This document shows positions 22,579-39,424 of a stretch of 39,424 nt of DNA, piece after piece. The translations under genes and the position numbers were made by a program. The notes beneath the pieces were generated by a model. It did not search any database. It saw nothing but the letters and a program-made list of their open reading frames with translations, and was not told the origin of the DNA. Numbering within the stretch: the stretch's first letter is position 1; the number at the start of each line of letters is the position of its first letter. Source of the DNA: Streptomyces meridianus (GTDB lineage: Bacteria; Actinomycetota; Actinomycetes; Streptomycetales; Streptomycetaceae); assembly GCF_023703325.1 (NCBI RefSeq), contig NZ_JAMQGM010000069.1, forward strand, positions 1 through 39,424, read 5' to 3'.

Positions 22579-23847
22579 ATGTCGTCAACGTCCCCGAGTT
22601 CTCCGGCGTCCGCCTCCGGCACCGCGGCGCCACGTGACGCGAAGGGCGGCTTCTGGCCCGTCCTGCTCTGCTGGCTCGCGGTCGCGCTCGACGGGTACGA
22701 CCTGGTCGTGCTCGGCGCGGTGATCCCCAGGCTCACCGAGACCAAGGCCCTGGGCTTCGACGCCGGTTCGCTCACCACCGCGGCCACGTTGGGGCTGGTC
22801 GGCGTCGGCATCGGCGCGGTGGCCATCGGACCGCTCACCGACCGGTTCGGGCGCCGCGCCGGCCTGATGGTGTGCATCGCGCTCTTCTCGGTGCTGACCT
22901 TCGGGATCGCGTGGGCCCCGAACGTCGCCACGTTCGTGACCCTGCGCTTCCTCAGCGGCCTGGGTCTGGGCGCCTGCCTGCCGACCGCCCTGACCTACAT
23001 GACCGAGTACGCGAGGCAGGGCCGCCGAGGTTCGGCCGTCACGCGGATGATGACCGGCTATCACGTGGGCGCCGTGCTCACCGCCCTGCTCGCGCTCGTC
23101 GTCATCCCCCGGTTCGGCTGGGAGGCCATGTTCGTCGTCGGCGGCCTCGCCGGACTGCTCACCCTCCCGGTGATGTGGGCCAAGCTGCCCGAGTCGTCGG
23201 CGTTCCTCGAGGCGCGCGGCAAGACCGCCGCCGGGCCGGCCGAGCAGCCGGTACGCCCGTCCGCCCTCCTGCGCGGCCGGCTGCTGCGGGTCAGCATCGG
23301 CATCTGGATCGCCTCGTTCATGGGCCTGCTGCTCGTCTACGGCCTCAACACCTGGCTCCCGCAGATCATGGGCGCGGCCGGCTACTCGCTCGGCGACTCG
23401 CTGGGACTGCTGCTCGCGCTCAACCTCGGCGCCGTAGCCGGCCTGCTGCTCGCCGGAAGGGTCTCGGACGCGCGCGGCAACAAGCGGACCGTGCTGCTGT
23501 GGTTCGGCATCTCGGCGGTCTTCCTGGCGCTGCTGTCGGTCAAGCTGGAGTCGACAGTGCTGGTGTACGCCGCGGTGTTCCTCGCCGGGGTGTTCGTGTT
23601 CAGCGCCCAGGTGCTGGTGTACGCCTTCGTCGGTCACCTGTTCGCGGCGGAGGTACGGGGCACCGCCCTGGGGCTCGCCGCAGGTGTCGGACGCCTCGGT
23701 GCGATCGTCGGCCCGTTCCTCGGCGGCATGCTCGTGAGCGCGGGAATCGCCTATCCCTGGGGCTTCTACGCGTTCTCGGTCGCCGCGGTGCTCGCCGTCC
23801 TCGCCCTGCTGGCGGTGCCGGCGCAGCTGCGGGAAAGTGACGCGTGA
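22579..23847 (+). CDS. Major facilitator transporter, aromatic acid:proton symporter type
   Basis: A 422-residue, 12-helix transporter of the AAHS family (PcaK/BenK-like). ATG 22579 follows GAGGAGAG. The first helix carries LDGYDLVVLGAVIP, with the DGYD motif characteristic of aromatic acid symporters. The loop 2-3 motif is GPLTDRFGRRAG and the loop 8-9 counterpart is GRVSDARGNKR. A central hydrophilic loop (about residues 205-230) divides the halves. It probably imports a benzoate-like acid with protons. No catabolic operon follows in this window, so the substrate stays open. The divergent IclR gene is the likely regulator. Confidence 0.92.
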   Translation: MSSTSPSSPASASGTAAPRDAKGGFWPVLLCWLAVALDGYDLVVLGAVIPRLTETKALGFDAGSLTTAATLGLVGVGIGAVAIGPLTDRFGRRAGLMVCIALFSVLTFGIAWAPNVATFVTLRFLSGLGLGACLPTALTYMTEYARQGRRGSAVTRMMTGYHVGAVLTALLALVVIPRFGWEAMFVVGGLAGLLTLPVMWAKLPESSAFLEARGKTAAGPAEQPVRPSALLRGRLLRVSIGIWIASFMGLLLVYGLNTWLPQIMGAAGYSLGDSLGLLLALNLGAVAGLLLAGRVSDARGNKRTVLLWFGISAVFLALLSVKLESTVLVYAAVFLAGVFVFSAQVLVYAFVGHLFAAEVRGTALGLAAGVGRLGAIVGPFLGGMLVSAGIAYPWGFYAFSVAAVLAVLALLAVPAQLRESDA

Positions 23848-23888
23848 CGGCGCCGGAGTTGCCTGCCTGCTGAAGGAGTTGACCTGAC

Positions 23889-23920
23889 CGCCCCTGGTGC
23901 CGAATCCGGTACCGGGGGCG
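23889..23920 (+). terminator. Strong stem-loop after the MFS transporter
   Basis: CGCCCC-T-GGTGCC (23889-23901) pairs with GGTACC-G-GGGGCG (23908-23920) around a six-base loop, a 13-base-pair stem with two wobbles. No U tract follows. It lies 42 bases after the transporter stop. Confidence 0.65.
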
Positions 23921-24048
23921 GCGGTGTGTGCGAGCCCCGTCGTCCAGAGGCGCGGTCGGCCGTCGACGGCGCCCGGAACCGACACACGGTGGAATGTGTC
24001 CTCAGCTTCCGAGTGCGGCGCCGGGCGAGAAGCGAAGGACGGAGCGAC

Positions 24049-24606
24049 GTGAAGTGGCGAGTTCGATGCCGCGTCGGTGCGATGGCGGGGGCGACGGTGG
24101 CAGCTTGCCTGACCGCCGGACTTGTCGGCTGTACGTCCTCGACAGGCCGAAGGGAGAACGCTCCCGGTCCCGCGGCCGTAGAGGTCACGGTGGTCCGTGG
24201 CGACCGGACGTACCCCCTGACCGTCGAGATCACAGAGTGGGAGATGAGCCCGCACCCTCAGGTTCCCGAGAGAAAGCAAGCGGTGCACTTCGGCTATCGC
24301 TCGACCAAGGCGGAGCCCTTGCCGGAAGCTGTGGTGGAACTCGCGGCGTGTGCCGTGGACTCCGCGGACGTCGTCCTGCTGTGCGACCACATCACGGTGC
24401 ACGACGCACCCGGAGATCCCCGGGTGGCAGAGGGCGACTCCTGGATCGGCGCCGGATCCGACAGGGATGTGTCCGACACGGTCGCCGTCGTTCTCCTGCC
24501 CGATCAGCTGCGCGGCGACCTGTATCCCCCCGGCGATCCCAAGGACGACGACGGTTACGTCCCGCCTCGTACCCCCAGGCCCGGCGACCGGCTGCGCCTC
24601 GGCTGA
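24049..24606 (+). CDS. Putative lipoprotein of unknown function
   Basis: A 185-residue protein starting at GTG 24049 after a GGAG ribosome site. Residues 1-27 are a lipoprotein signal peptide with basic start, hydrophobic core and lipobox L25-V-G-C28; Cys28 should be acylated and the protein anchored on the outer face of the membrane. The mature part has a beta-rich pattern (AVEVTVVRGDRTYPLTVEITEWEM), two further cysteines about 13 residues apart (AACAVD..LLCDH) that could form a disulfide, and a Pro/Asp-rich tail. I do not recognise the family. It is monocistronic, between the MFS hairpin and the XRE gene. Confidence 0.75.
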   Translation: MKWRVRCRVGAMAGATVAACLTAGLVGCTSSTGRRENAPGPAAVEVTVVRGDRTYPLTVEITEWEMSPHPQVPERKQAVHFGYRSTKAEPLPEAVVELAACAVDSADVVLLCDHITVHDAPGDPRVAEGDSWIGAGSDRDVSDTVAVVLLPDQLRGDLYPPGDPKDDDGYVPPRTPRPGDRLRLG

Positions 24607-24873
24607 TCATCTGCGTCTGGAGGCCGGTCTCGGCGAGGCACCTTCAGGTGGGCCGAGCGCCCGGGTGCGGACGGTCCACGTTGCCGCCCTTCGCAGGAAA
24701 AGCGGCTGTTCTGGATCCTGTTGGGCGTCGACGCCTTCGCGCCGGGGCGCAACCTGTCCGGTTCTGCCGGGTTACGCGCGCCCGCTCGATCGGGTGATTC
24801 AGGGACGTACCGGTGTTCGCGTTGTGATACGCCCCTACGCTGCCTGCCACGGGACCTGGGCGAATGACACGGG
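24607..24873. other. Intergenic region with no recognised feature
   Basis: These 267 bases between the lipoprotein and XRE genes contain no ORF with coding character, no strong hairpin and no clear promoter. The XRE promoter should lie near the right end, where the sequence is somewhat AT-richer (24805-24845). Confidence 0.5.
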
Positions 24874-25761
24874 GTGGTGGTCGGGGTGGCACTGACAGAG
24901 GTCGCGGACGAGGGGCGGCGGCCGGAACCGCCGGAGGACGAGGACGGGGCGATCGACCTGTTCCGCGCCGTCGGCAAGCAGATCAAACTCCTACGGGAAC
25001 GCGCGGGCCTGACCCAGCGGGAGTTGGGGGAGCGGCTGGCGTACGGCGAGGACCAGATCTCCTCCCTGGAGCGCGGTCGACGCACCCCGCAACCGGAGTT
25101 CCTGGACGCGGCCGACGAACTGCTCGACGCGGGCGGCCTGTTGAAGGCCGCCAAGGACGACGTGGCACGGGCGAAGGCGCGGAGCCGGGTGAAGCATCCG
25201 GCGTGGTTCCGCGACTACGCGCGCATGGAGGCGGAAGCCGTTGAGGTTCACTACTACAGCAACCATGACATCCCCGGCTTGTTGCAGACGGAGGCGCGGA
25301 CCCGGGCGCTGTACGGGATGCGCAAGCCGCTGCTGGATGACGAGACCATCGAGCAGCGGGTGTCCGCACGCCTGTTCCGACAGGAGATCCTGACCCGCTG
25401 GCCGGCCCCCATCGTTTCCTGCGTCATCGAGGAATCGGTGCTGAGGAGGCCGGTCGGCGGACAGAAGGTCAACCAGGGTCAGCTGAAGCACCTGCTCAGG
25501 GCCGGGAACATGCGCAGTCTGGAACTCCAGATCATGCCGACGGAGCGGACTGAACATGCGGGAATGGGCGGCCCGTTCATCCTGCTGACTCCCAAAGGGA
25601 GACCGCAGGTGGGGTACGTCGAAGTCCAGAATTTCAGTCGTCTCAGCACGGAGGCGGAGGACGTCCGTATGCTGGCCGCACGATACGGAAGCATCAGGGC
25701 TCAGGCCCTCACTCCGCAGGAGTCCCTGGCCCTGATCGAGAAGATGCTGGGAGAGCGATGA
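24874..25761 (+). CDS. XRE-family regulator with DUF5753 domain
   Basis: A 295-residue DNA-binding protein of a type abundant in streptomycetes. A Cro/C1 helix-turn-helix spans about residues 32-85 (IKLLRERAGLTQRELGERLAYGEDQISSLERGRRTP). Residues 110-290 form DUF5753, with WFRDYARMEAEA..VHYYSNHDIPGLLQTEAR and the LEXQIMP, GPFILL segments. The exact start is unsettled: GTG 24874 or the downstream GTG 24886, which has a better GGTGG spacing. The stop overlaps the DUF397 gene. Such pairs (for example WhiJ with its small partner) control development or secondary metabolism; the target genes here are unknown. Confidence 0.88.
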   Translation: MVVGVALTEVADEGRRPEPPEDEDGAIDLFRAVGKQIKLLRERAGLTQRELGERLAYGEDQISSLERGRRTPQPEFLDAADELLDAGGLLKAAKDDVARAKARSRVKHPAWFRDYARMEAEAVEVHYYSNHDIPGLLQTEARTRALYGMRKPLLDDETIEQRVSARLFRQEILTRWPAPIVSCVIEESVLRRPVGGQKVNQGQLKHLLRAGNMRSLELQIMPTERTEHAGMGGPFILLTPKGRPQVGYVEVQNFSRLSTEAEDVRMLAARYGSIRAQALTPQESLALIEKMLGER

Positions 25762-25958
25762 GCACCGAGGGCGCTGTGCCACTCGCCTGGTTCAAGAGCA
25801 GCTACAGCGGCAATGAGGGCGGCGAGTGCGTGGAGATCGCCGTGGCGGCCGACGCCGTGCTGGTGCGGGACTCGAAGGACAAGGAAGGGCCCCGGCTGAC
25901 CTTCGGGCGTGCTGAGTGGTCGGAGTTCCTGCGGTTCGCAGACCAGCACTGGGGCTGA
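25758..25958 (+). CDS. DUF397 small partner of the XRE regulator
   Basis: A 66-residue DUF397 protein with the family hallmarks WFKSSYSGNEGGECVEIA, VRDSKDKEGPRLTF and W..F. The ATG overlaps the XRE stop (ATGA), so expression is coupled. In studied pairs the small protein counteracts its XRE partner, in a manner likened to toxin-antitoxin modules. It ends just before a bidirectional terminator. Confidence 0.92.
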   Translation: MSTEGAVPLAWFKSSYSGNEGGECVEIAVAADAVLVRDSKDKEGPRLTFGRAEWSEFLRFADQHWG

Positions 25959-25966
25959 GGCGCCGA

Positions 25967-25991
25967 GGGCGGTTGCGACACGCAGCCGCCC
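25967..25991. terminator. Bidirectional hairpin after the DUF397 gene
   Basis: GGGCGGTTGCG (25967-25977) pairs with CGCAGCCGCCC (25981-25991) around a three-base loop: 11 base pairs with one G-T wobble. It lies in the 43-base gap between convergent genes. Confidence 0.75.
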
Positions 25992-26001
25992 CTTCGCCTT
26001 G

Positions 26002-26982
26002 TCAGGCCACGTTGTCGGGGGTGGCGACTGGCTGGGGAGCTCGGTCGGTCGCAGCGTGGGGGCGGGAGGTGAGACGTCGCATCCTCGCGCCGAAACCGCC
26101 GTACTCCGAGTCGAGTGCCGCCAGTTGAGACCGGAGCGCCAGGAGAGCTTCGGCCATCGAGTCGAATTCGGCTCTGCGCTGGACCGCCTGGGCGTCGGCC
26201 TCCTGGGCTTCGGCGTTCAGGCGCGCCGTGTTCTCGGCGAGAGCGTCCCGGGCTTCGTCCCGTGCGGCAGCGGCCGTGCGGACGGCGGCTTCGCGTTGCT
26301 TCTCCAGGTCGGCCCGTTGCCGGGCGATCAGCTCGTCGATCTTCATGCGGTCGACATAGGTGAGCTGCCTGGGGGCCCGCTCCTCGGCACGGCTGAGGTG
26401 GAACCGCCGGAACTCGGTCAGCGCCTTGACGCGGTGTTCGCCGATGCCGTTGACGTGCACCCGGCGCCCGTTGGCCGTGTGAATCCAGTAGACGGAGCCG
26501 CCACGGCCGGTGGGCCCGGGACCCTGGCTGAATCCGGTGAAGTCGGCGGCGGTACGGATGCCGCGTGCCGCGAGGTCGTTGATGAGCACCTTGGCGAGCC
26601 CGTTCAGCTCCTTCGCGTTGAGCGGGGCCCGTCGCAGAGCGGCATCGATGTACTGACGGCGCAGCGCGTCGAGCGTCTGACGTTCACGCATCTCCCGGTC
26701 GCCGTCGAGAGCTCGGAGAGCCGCACCTACGGTTTCGTGCGCGCGGCCCTCCTCCCGCTCGGCGCGCTTCACTGCCTTGTCATGGTGGCGCTGCGCGTGA
26801 ACGTGGGCTCGCGCCGACGTGTTCTTGCGCTTCTGGTCGGCCAGCTCGAACGACTTGCGCGCCTTGAGCAGCTTGCGGTGAGCGCGGATCGACTCGCGCA
26901 GCCGTCGCCGCTCGGCGCGGATGCTCGCGCGGTCGGACGTGGGCGTGGTGAGCGGAGGGCTGTCCTGCGGGGTTGCGTTCAT
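26002..26982 (-). CDS. Coiled-coil protein with central helix-hairpin-helix motif
   Basis: A 326-residue, highly charged protein. Residues 18-110 and 205-295 are long Arg/Glu/Ala helices with coiled-coil character. Between them, about 120-195 holds a helical module ending in RVHVNGIGEHRVKALTEFRR, whose GIG turn is typical of non-specific DNA-binding helix-hairpin-helix motifs. The arrangement resembles the module attached to bacterial protein kinases in TerY-type phosphorylation triads, but no kinase is present. No signal peptide. It is the next gene after the helicase/methyltransferase operon on the same strand, but a strong hairpin lies between them. A DNA-binding accessory or sensor role is inferred only. 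Confidence 0.72.
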   Translation of the reverse strand: MNATPQDSPPLTTPTSDRASIRAERRRLRESIRAHRKLLKARKSFELADQKRKNTSARAHVHAQRHHDKAVKRAEREEGRAHETVGAALRALDGDREMRERQTLDALRRQYIDAALRRAPLNAKELNGLAKVLINDLAARGIRTAADFTGFSQGPGPTGRGGSVYWIHTANGRRVHVNGIGEHRVKALTEFRRFHLSRAEERAPRQLTYVDRMKIDELIARQRADLEKQREAAVRTAAAARDEARDALAENTARLNAEAQEADAQAVQRRAEFDSMAEALLALRSQLAALDSEYGGFGARMRRLTSRPHAATDRAPQPVATPDNVA

Positions 26983-27005
26983 GGTCCTGGCCTATGGGGT
27001 CATGA

Positions 27006-27039
27006 GGCCCGCCGCACGTGGTGAGCTGTGCGGCGGGCC
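27006..27039 (-). terminator. Strong hairpin between the defence operon and the coiled-coil gene
   Basis: GGCCCGCCGCAC (27006-27017) and GTGCGGCGGGCC (27028-27039) form a perfect 12-base-pair stem with a 10-base loop, 65 bases after the methyltransferase stop. It lies only 24 bases before the coiled-coil start, so it may terminate the operon or act as an attenuator for that gene. Confidence 0.7.
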
Positions 27040-27103
27040 GGAGGCAGACGGGATATACCGGCCCACTGTTCCGCTGGGGGCGGATCAGCGGACCGGGGTC
27101 GGT

Positions 27104-30100
27104 TCAGGCGCTGCTGGGTTGAGCCGGGTGACGGGGGCCGTGGCCGGGAGGTGGGGTGAGGTCACTGGTGAAGTTCTCGCCGTCGACGAGCGGGGTGTCG
27201 AGCGAGACCCCGGCGGCGGCCATCCGGTCGTAGAGGTCGAGGATCAGTTCCTTGGTGCGGTAGGAGCCGTACTTCGCCTCGTCCTTGCGCTTGACGATGG
27301 GGAACGTCTCGAGGATGTAGTCCACGTCGTCTCGGGCGATGCCGTAGAGGTGGAAGAACAGCGCGTCCAGCTCGGCGCGGATGACCGCGCGGCGCTCCTC
27401 GACCCAGCGGAAGGGCATTCCGGTATCGCCGGTATCGACAGCAAAAGGAGTCATGTCATCAGCTGTATATATTAGTTCAATCAGTCGCGGGGCCAACCAA
27501 TCGCGAATGGGTGCACCGTTGATACGTGCATGAGTGTACGTATCCCACGGAATTGCTGGGAGTTGGTACGTGATGAAGTCCGACAAGTGAGTTCCGCCGA
27601 GGCGGAGTCTATAGAGATAGTCGAATGCGAAGGAATTGAGGTTTCCGATTAGTAACCAGGAGTCGTGCTGTGGAGGGAGAATCACTCGGATTGTGTAGTC
27701 GGTCGCAACGCGCGGCAGAATGGCGGCAATCATCGTGCGTTCGTCCGTCGAACGCGCAATATCTCGAAATCCGATAAGCCAGGGATGTTTCCAGCTCCCG
27801 AGATCTTCACTTAGTCGCTGCTCTGAGGTGAGATGGTATCGCGTAGATGTGCGGAAATCTGGCTCGCGACTGATTGTGAAGGTAGAGGTATTTCCGCTTG
27901 GGTTGTATGAGGAATTTCTGTGATCGAAAGCGTGAAATAATTTTCCTTCGTACATTCGGGGCCCGTTTGATCGCTCCTCCGCCACGTGGGTGCAAAGGTT
28001 CAGCCCCTCTGTCTTCCCGAGATCGTATATACGCCGCACTCGGACGCCGAGGCTGGGAACATGGAGGTTGTTGGAGCGTAGAAGGTGGCCTCTCCGTTGT
28101 ACCGACAACGAGATCTCGGCGTCGCGACGGGTTCGGAAGATCGGGCAGGTGCCGGTGTTGGGGTTGAGGAGGCTGATCTCCTCGGGCGTGAGGGTGAAGC
28201 GCTTGTCCGCCGCGTCGAGTTCGGCGGGATCGTGTAAGAAGAATGCGAAGTTGGCTGCGGGTTCACGAACGGTGCGACCGGCGAGGGTCAGCAGGCTGAA
28301 CTTCATGCGCGAGTCCACCGCGGGGAACAGGCCGCTACGGTTCTCGAAGTCGTACAGCGAGGCGAGCGATCCCTGCTGCACGAGGTCCTTGAAGAAGAAC
28401 TGCGTCGTGGCGTCGGTGGAGATACCCGTCGGGACGATCACGCCCGTACGCCCCGTGGGCCCGATGAGGTTGCGGTCGGTCTCCGCGAAGACCGCGTAGG
28501 TGTTGATGTCACCGCGACCGGTCAGCGGATAGCGCAGCGAGGAGCGAAGGAACTGGCTTTCGCCCTCGGCTCGGCGCTTGGCCGCCGTGAAATCCGCGAA
28601 CAGCTCGGGGTTCTCGGTCGGCAGCTCCGCAATGAGCCTCTTGCGCGCGGCGGCGTTCGGGGCGGTGGCGATGGCCTGGTCCCGCTGGGCGAAGAACTCC
28701 TGCTCCTGGAGCTTGATGCGTTCCCATGGCGGGTTCCCCAGAACGCAGGAGAAGCCGCCGGCCCAGCCGACCGACGTGTCGACGTCGGCGTCCGGCTTCG
28801 CGGGGACGTGGAAGACCTCCGGGAACTCCAGGTGCCAGTGGAAGAACTTGTACTGCCCGGCCAGGAGCGCGATCTCGTCGCGGGTGGCCGCCGGTATGCC
28901 GCCGCCGGGGTTCTGGAGGTCGCGGAAGACGCCTTCGGTGACCGGGGTCGGGGCGCCCTGGACCTTGGGCCAGACGAAGGCGGCGCACCAGGCGTCGGCG
29001 ACGTTGAGGGCGCGGAGGTATTCCGCGTCGGTCTCCAAGCCGCGGAACCGGCTGGACTGGAGGCGGACGTCCCGCAGGGTGTCGGCCCGCGAGGTGGTGA
29101 TCTCGCGCGCGGTCGTCGCGAACGCGGTGTTGGAGAACCAGATGCGCTCGTCGGTGGTGAAGCTGAGCTGGCCGCCGCGCTCGGCGGCGTTCCGCTTCTT
29201 CAGCGCGGTCGTGATCTTCTTGTCGTCGCCCTCGATGGGCTTGAAGGCGTCGTCGGGTATGCCGCCCGCCAGGAGCGCCGGGGTCGTCCCCAGCAGCGCG
29301 TTGCCGTGCTTGATGTGGGCGTCCAGGAATCCCAGCGGCTTGCCCGGCTCCAGCGCCTCCAGCCACAGGGAGACCTTGGCGAGTTCGACGGCCATGGGGT
29401 TGAGGTCCACGCCGTAGACGCACCGCGCGACGACCTCGTGCAGCGCGTGCCGCACGGCGTCGATCGTCGGCTCGGGGTTCTGCTCGCGGACGGCCGCCAC
29501 CCGCTTGGCGATGCGCCGGGCCGCGGCCACCAGGAAGTGGCCGGATCCGCAGGCCGGGTCGCAGACCGTGAGGTTCAGCAGCTCCTCGACGATCGCCGGG
29601 CCGGCATCCGGCCGGCCGGACCGCGTCGCGCGGATCTCGCCGCGCTTGACCGCGTCGTCGATGACCGGGTCGAGTGCCGAGTCGAGCAGGCAGTCGATGA
29701 GCGACGAGGGCGTGTAGTACGAGCCGGTCGTCTTGCGGGTGTTGCCCGCCAGCTCGACCAGTTCGAACGTGCGGTCCGTGGCACTGTGCCGGGGCACCAG
29801 CTCCAGCAACGACTCGTAGATGGAACCCAGTTCCTCGGCGTCCAGGTGCCGGTAGTCGATGACCCGGTTCCGCCTCGAGCCGGTGTCGCGCACCACCGAC
29901 AGGGCCCGCACGGCCCCCAGCAGCGGCTCGTTCGACAGGGCGAGACCGTGGAGCACCTTGTCGGTCTCGGTCTCGTCGAAGAGGCCGCCGAGAGCGGGCA
30001 GCCCGAGATCCGGGCACCCGTCGTCGTTGCCGAGCGCGGTCAGCACGAACCGCAGCGCCTCGTACAGGTCGCCGTGGGACGTGCCGCGCCGCCGCTGGGC

Positions 30101-31107
30101 GTGCCGGCGCAGCCGCGCGGTGGAGAAGTACGCCGCATAGCGCTTGGTGGCGCGCGCCTCCGCGTCCGGCTTCAGCAGCACCTCGCGGTCCTCGGCCACG
30201 AACAGGAACAGCAGCCGGTAGACCAGGCGCAGCAGGGCGGTGTGGAAGGTCGTGACGTCCAGCGTCTCGCGCAGTTCGCGGTTGGCGGGGTGCCGCAGGA
30301 AGCCGGTGCCGAGCATGGTGATCGCGCTCTGGACACCCTTGCGGAGCTGGTCCAGCGCCCGGGTGCCCGAGGCGATCGCCTCCGTGCGCCACTTCTCCAG
30401 CCGGCAGGCCGACGGCGCGGCGTCCTCGCCGACCTCGAACCTCGACACGTGCAGCAGCCGGTAGAGCAGCACGAACTCGCTGAACAGCTCGCCGTCGAAG
30501 ATCGCCTCGAGGTCGAACTCGACGTACGAGGCGGTGGCCAGTGCGCTGGAGTCCCGCAGCAGCCTCACCTGGCGGCCGTTGGTGAGCGTCCCCCACAGGT
30601 GTGCTTCCGTGCGGTTCAGGCACTCCTGGAGCATCGACTGCGGCGGGACCGTGCCGGCTCCGCCCGGCCGCCGGTCCAGGTCGGCGTTCCACGGCGTCTG
30701 GTGCACGAGCACATGTGACCAGCGGTGGGAGACGCCGAAGAGCTTGTCCGGGTCGGAGTCGGCCACAACACCGCTTCGGCCCATGGCCGTGAGCCGGCCG
30801 AAGCCGAGCTCGCGCCACAGCGGCGCCAGCCAGTCGCTCCCGGCGAGGCCGGTCGGATCACCCGCCGGGGCACCGGTCACCGGGTCCTCGGGCAGACGCC
30901 CCCGCAGGTCGCGCCAGAGCGGCTTCAGGTACTCCCAGCTGCGCTCCGCCTCGTCACGCACCGAACGGGACGACGGCAGGCCGTAGTCGGCGGGCCCGGC
31001 GCCGGGGACGTCCCTGCCCTCGGAGATGCGGACGAGCATGTCCGCGGGGATGAGGCCGCCGATGGTGTGGACGGCGGAGAAGACCTGGTTGCGGGCGGTG
31101 GCAGACA

Positions 31108-31108
<1 letters not shown>
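27104..31108 (-). CDS. Large Eco57I-type N6-adenine methyltransferase (DrmMI/PglX-like)
   Basis: A 1334-residue DNA methyltransferase. The ATG 31106-31108 shares one base with the SNF2 gene stop (TGATG). Residues 1-480 are a helical N-terminal region with no PD-(D/E)XK motif that I can find. SAM motif I is VCDPACGSGHFLVAAARR (about 513-530), then VYGVDLNPMAVELAKVSLW, and the catalytic motif IV is LGNPPWERI (about 789-797), marking an adenine-N6 enzyme. Residues about 990-1220 should be the target-recognition domain and are encoded by strikingly low-GC DNA. The conserved helical tail (FRWVEERRAVIRAELDALFF..) follows. Large MTases like this are the modification arm of class 1 DISARM (DrmMI), BREX (PglX) or type IIG enzymes; the flanking helicases favour a DISARM-like assignment. 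Expected role: mark host DNA so the helicases spare it. Confidence 0.85.
27440..28130 (-). other. Low-GC specificity cassette within the methyltransferase
   Basis: Roughly 690 bases at about 40-60% G+C (for example 27901-27960 is 40%, 27781-27900 about 52%) inside a gene that is otherwise near 70%. The reading frame stays open, and codons such as ATA, TTA-like and AGA/AGT become common. The stretch covers residues about 993-1222, after the catalytic domain and before the conserved C-terminal helices, where a target-recognition domain is expected. GC returns to normal at both ends. Confidence 0.8.
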
Positions 31109-34056
<2,948 letters not shown>

Positions 34057-34091
34057 GAGGGTCCTCGTCGTAGCGGTGAGGTGATCGGCCG

Positions 34092-39374
<5,283 letters not shown>

Positions 39375-39424
39375 CCCGGGGCCGGCGGGCCGGGCCTGCG
39401 GCGTGCGGGCGTCGCCCCGCCGGA

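Noticed and set aside
26983..27103. Small gene between the methyltransferase and the coiled-coil gene
   Set aside because: No ORF with a ribosome site; the region is dominated by the 12-bp hairpin.
27440..28130. Insertion sequence or separate small genes in the low-GC stretch
   Set aside because: The methyltransferase frame is continuous, with no terminal repeats or transposase; short ORFs there are shadows.

Overview
The window comes from a very GC-rich actinomycete, almost certainly Streptomyces or a close relative. The evidence is strong G/C preference at third codon positions, frequent GTG starts and ATGA/GTGA gene overlaps, an XRE-DUF5753/DUF397 pair, and a crt gene set and order like the known streptomycete isorenieratene cluster. 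I see no rRNA, tRNA, CRISPR array, transposase or integrase. No gene-free gap exceeds 300 bases.

Region 1 (1-3.0 kb, minus strand): a small exported protein with three 17-residue repeats, each with a single Cys in a GHGHHCPPIGN context. It has its own sigma-70-type promoter and a duplicated 20-base element in its leader. Upstream is an unusual fusion of three glycosyltransferase domains (GT32-like, GT2-like, GT62/Anp1-like).

Region 2 (3.1-12.7 kb): aromatic carotenoid biosynthesis in two convergent operons. The plus operon is leader ORF-crtE-crtI-crtB-Rieske oxygenase; the minus operon is DUF2236-crtY-crtT-crtU. Together they should make isorenieratene or a modified product. A putative ECF-type promoter lies ahead of crtE, with its -10 element inside a TTGTAC-N8-GTACAA palindrome. 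This suggests CarH/LitR-like light and B12 control, although no litR or litS gene is present here. The operons meet at a double hairpin near 8.1 kb.

Region 3 (12.8-26 kb): a YihY/BrkB membrane protein, then a first group of nucleic-acid-handling and likely defence genes: a RelE-like/UvrD fusion helicase, McrB-McrC (McrB carries DUF4357 and an EVE-like reader ahead of its AAA+ domain) and an AAA/DUF234 ATPase. A metabolic insert follows (VOC protein, IclR regulator, aromatic-acid MFS transporter), then a lipoprotein and the XRE/DUF397 pair.

Region 4 (26-39.4 kb, minus strand): a coiled-coil/helix-hairpin-helix protein and a tightly packed three-gene operon that runs towards or beyond the right edge. 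It encodes a 1760-residue DExH helicase with DUF1998 (DruE/MrfA-like architecture), a SNF2-like helicase (DrmD-like) and a large N6-adenine methyltransferase (DrmMI/PglX-like). The combination looks like a hybrid of DISARM and Druantia, without a visible DrmC or dedicated nuclease, and is my best candidate for an undescribed defence system. The methyltransferase has a roughly 0.7 kb low-GC patch exactly where a target-recognition domain should lie, consistent with recent specificity-cassette exchange.
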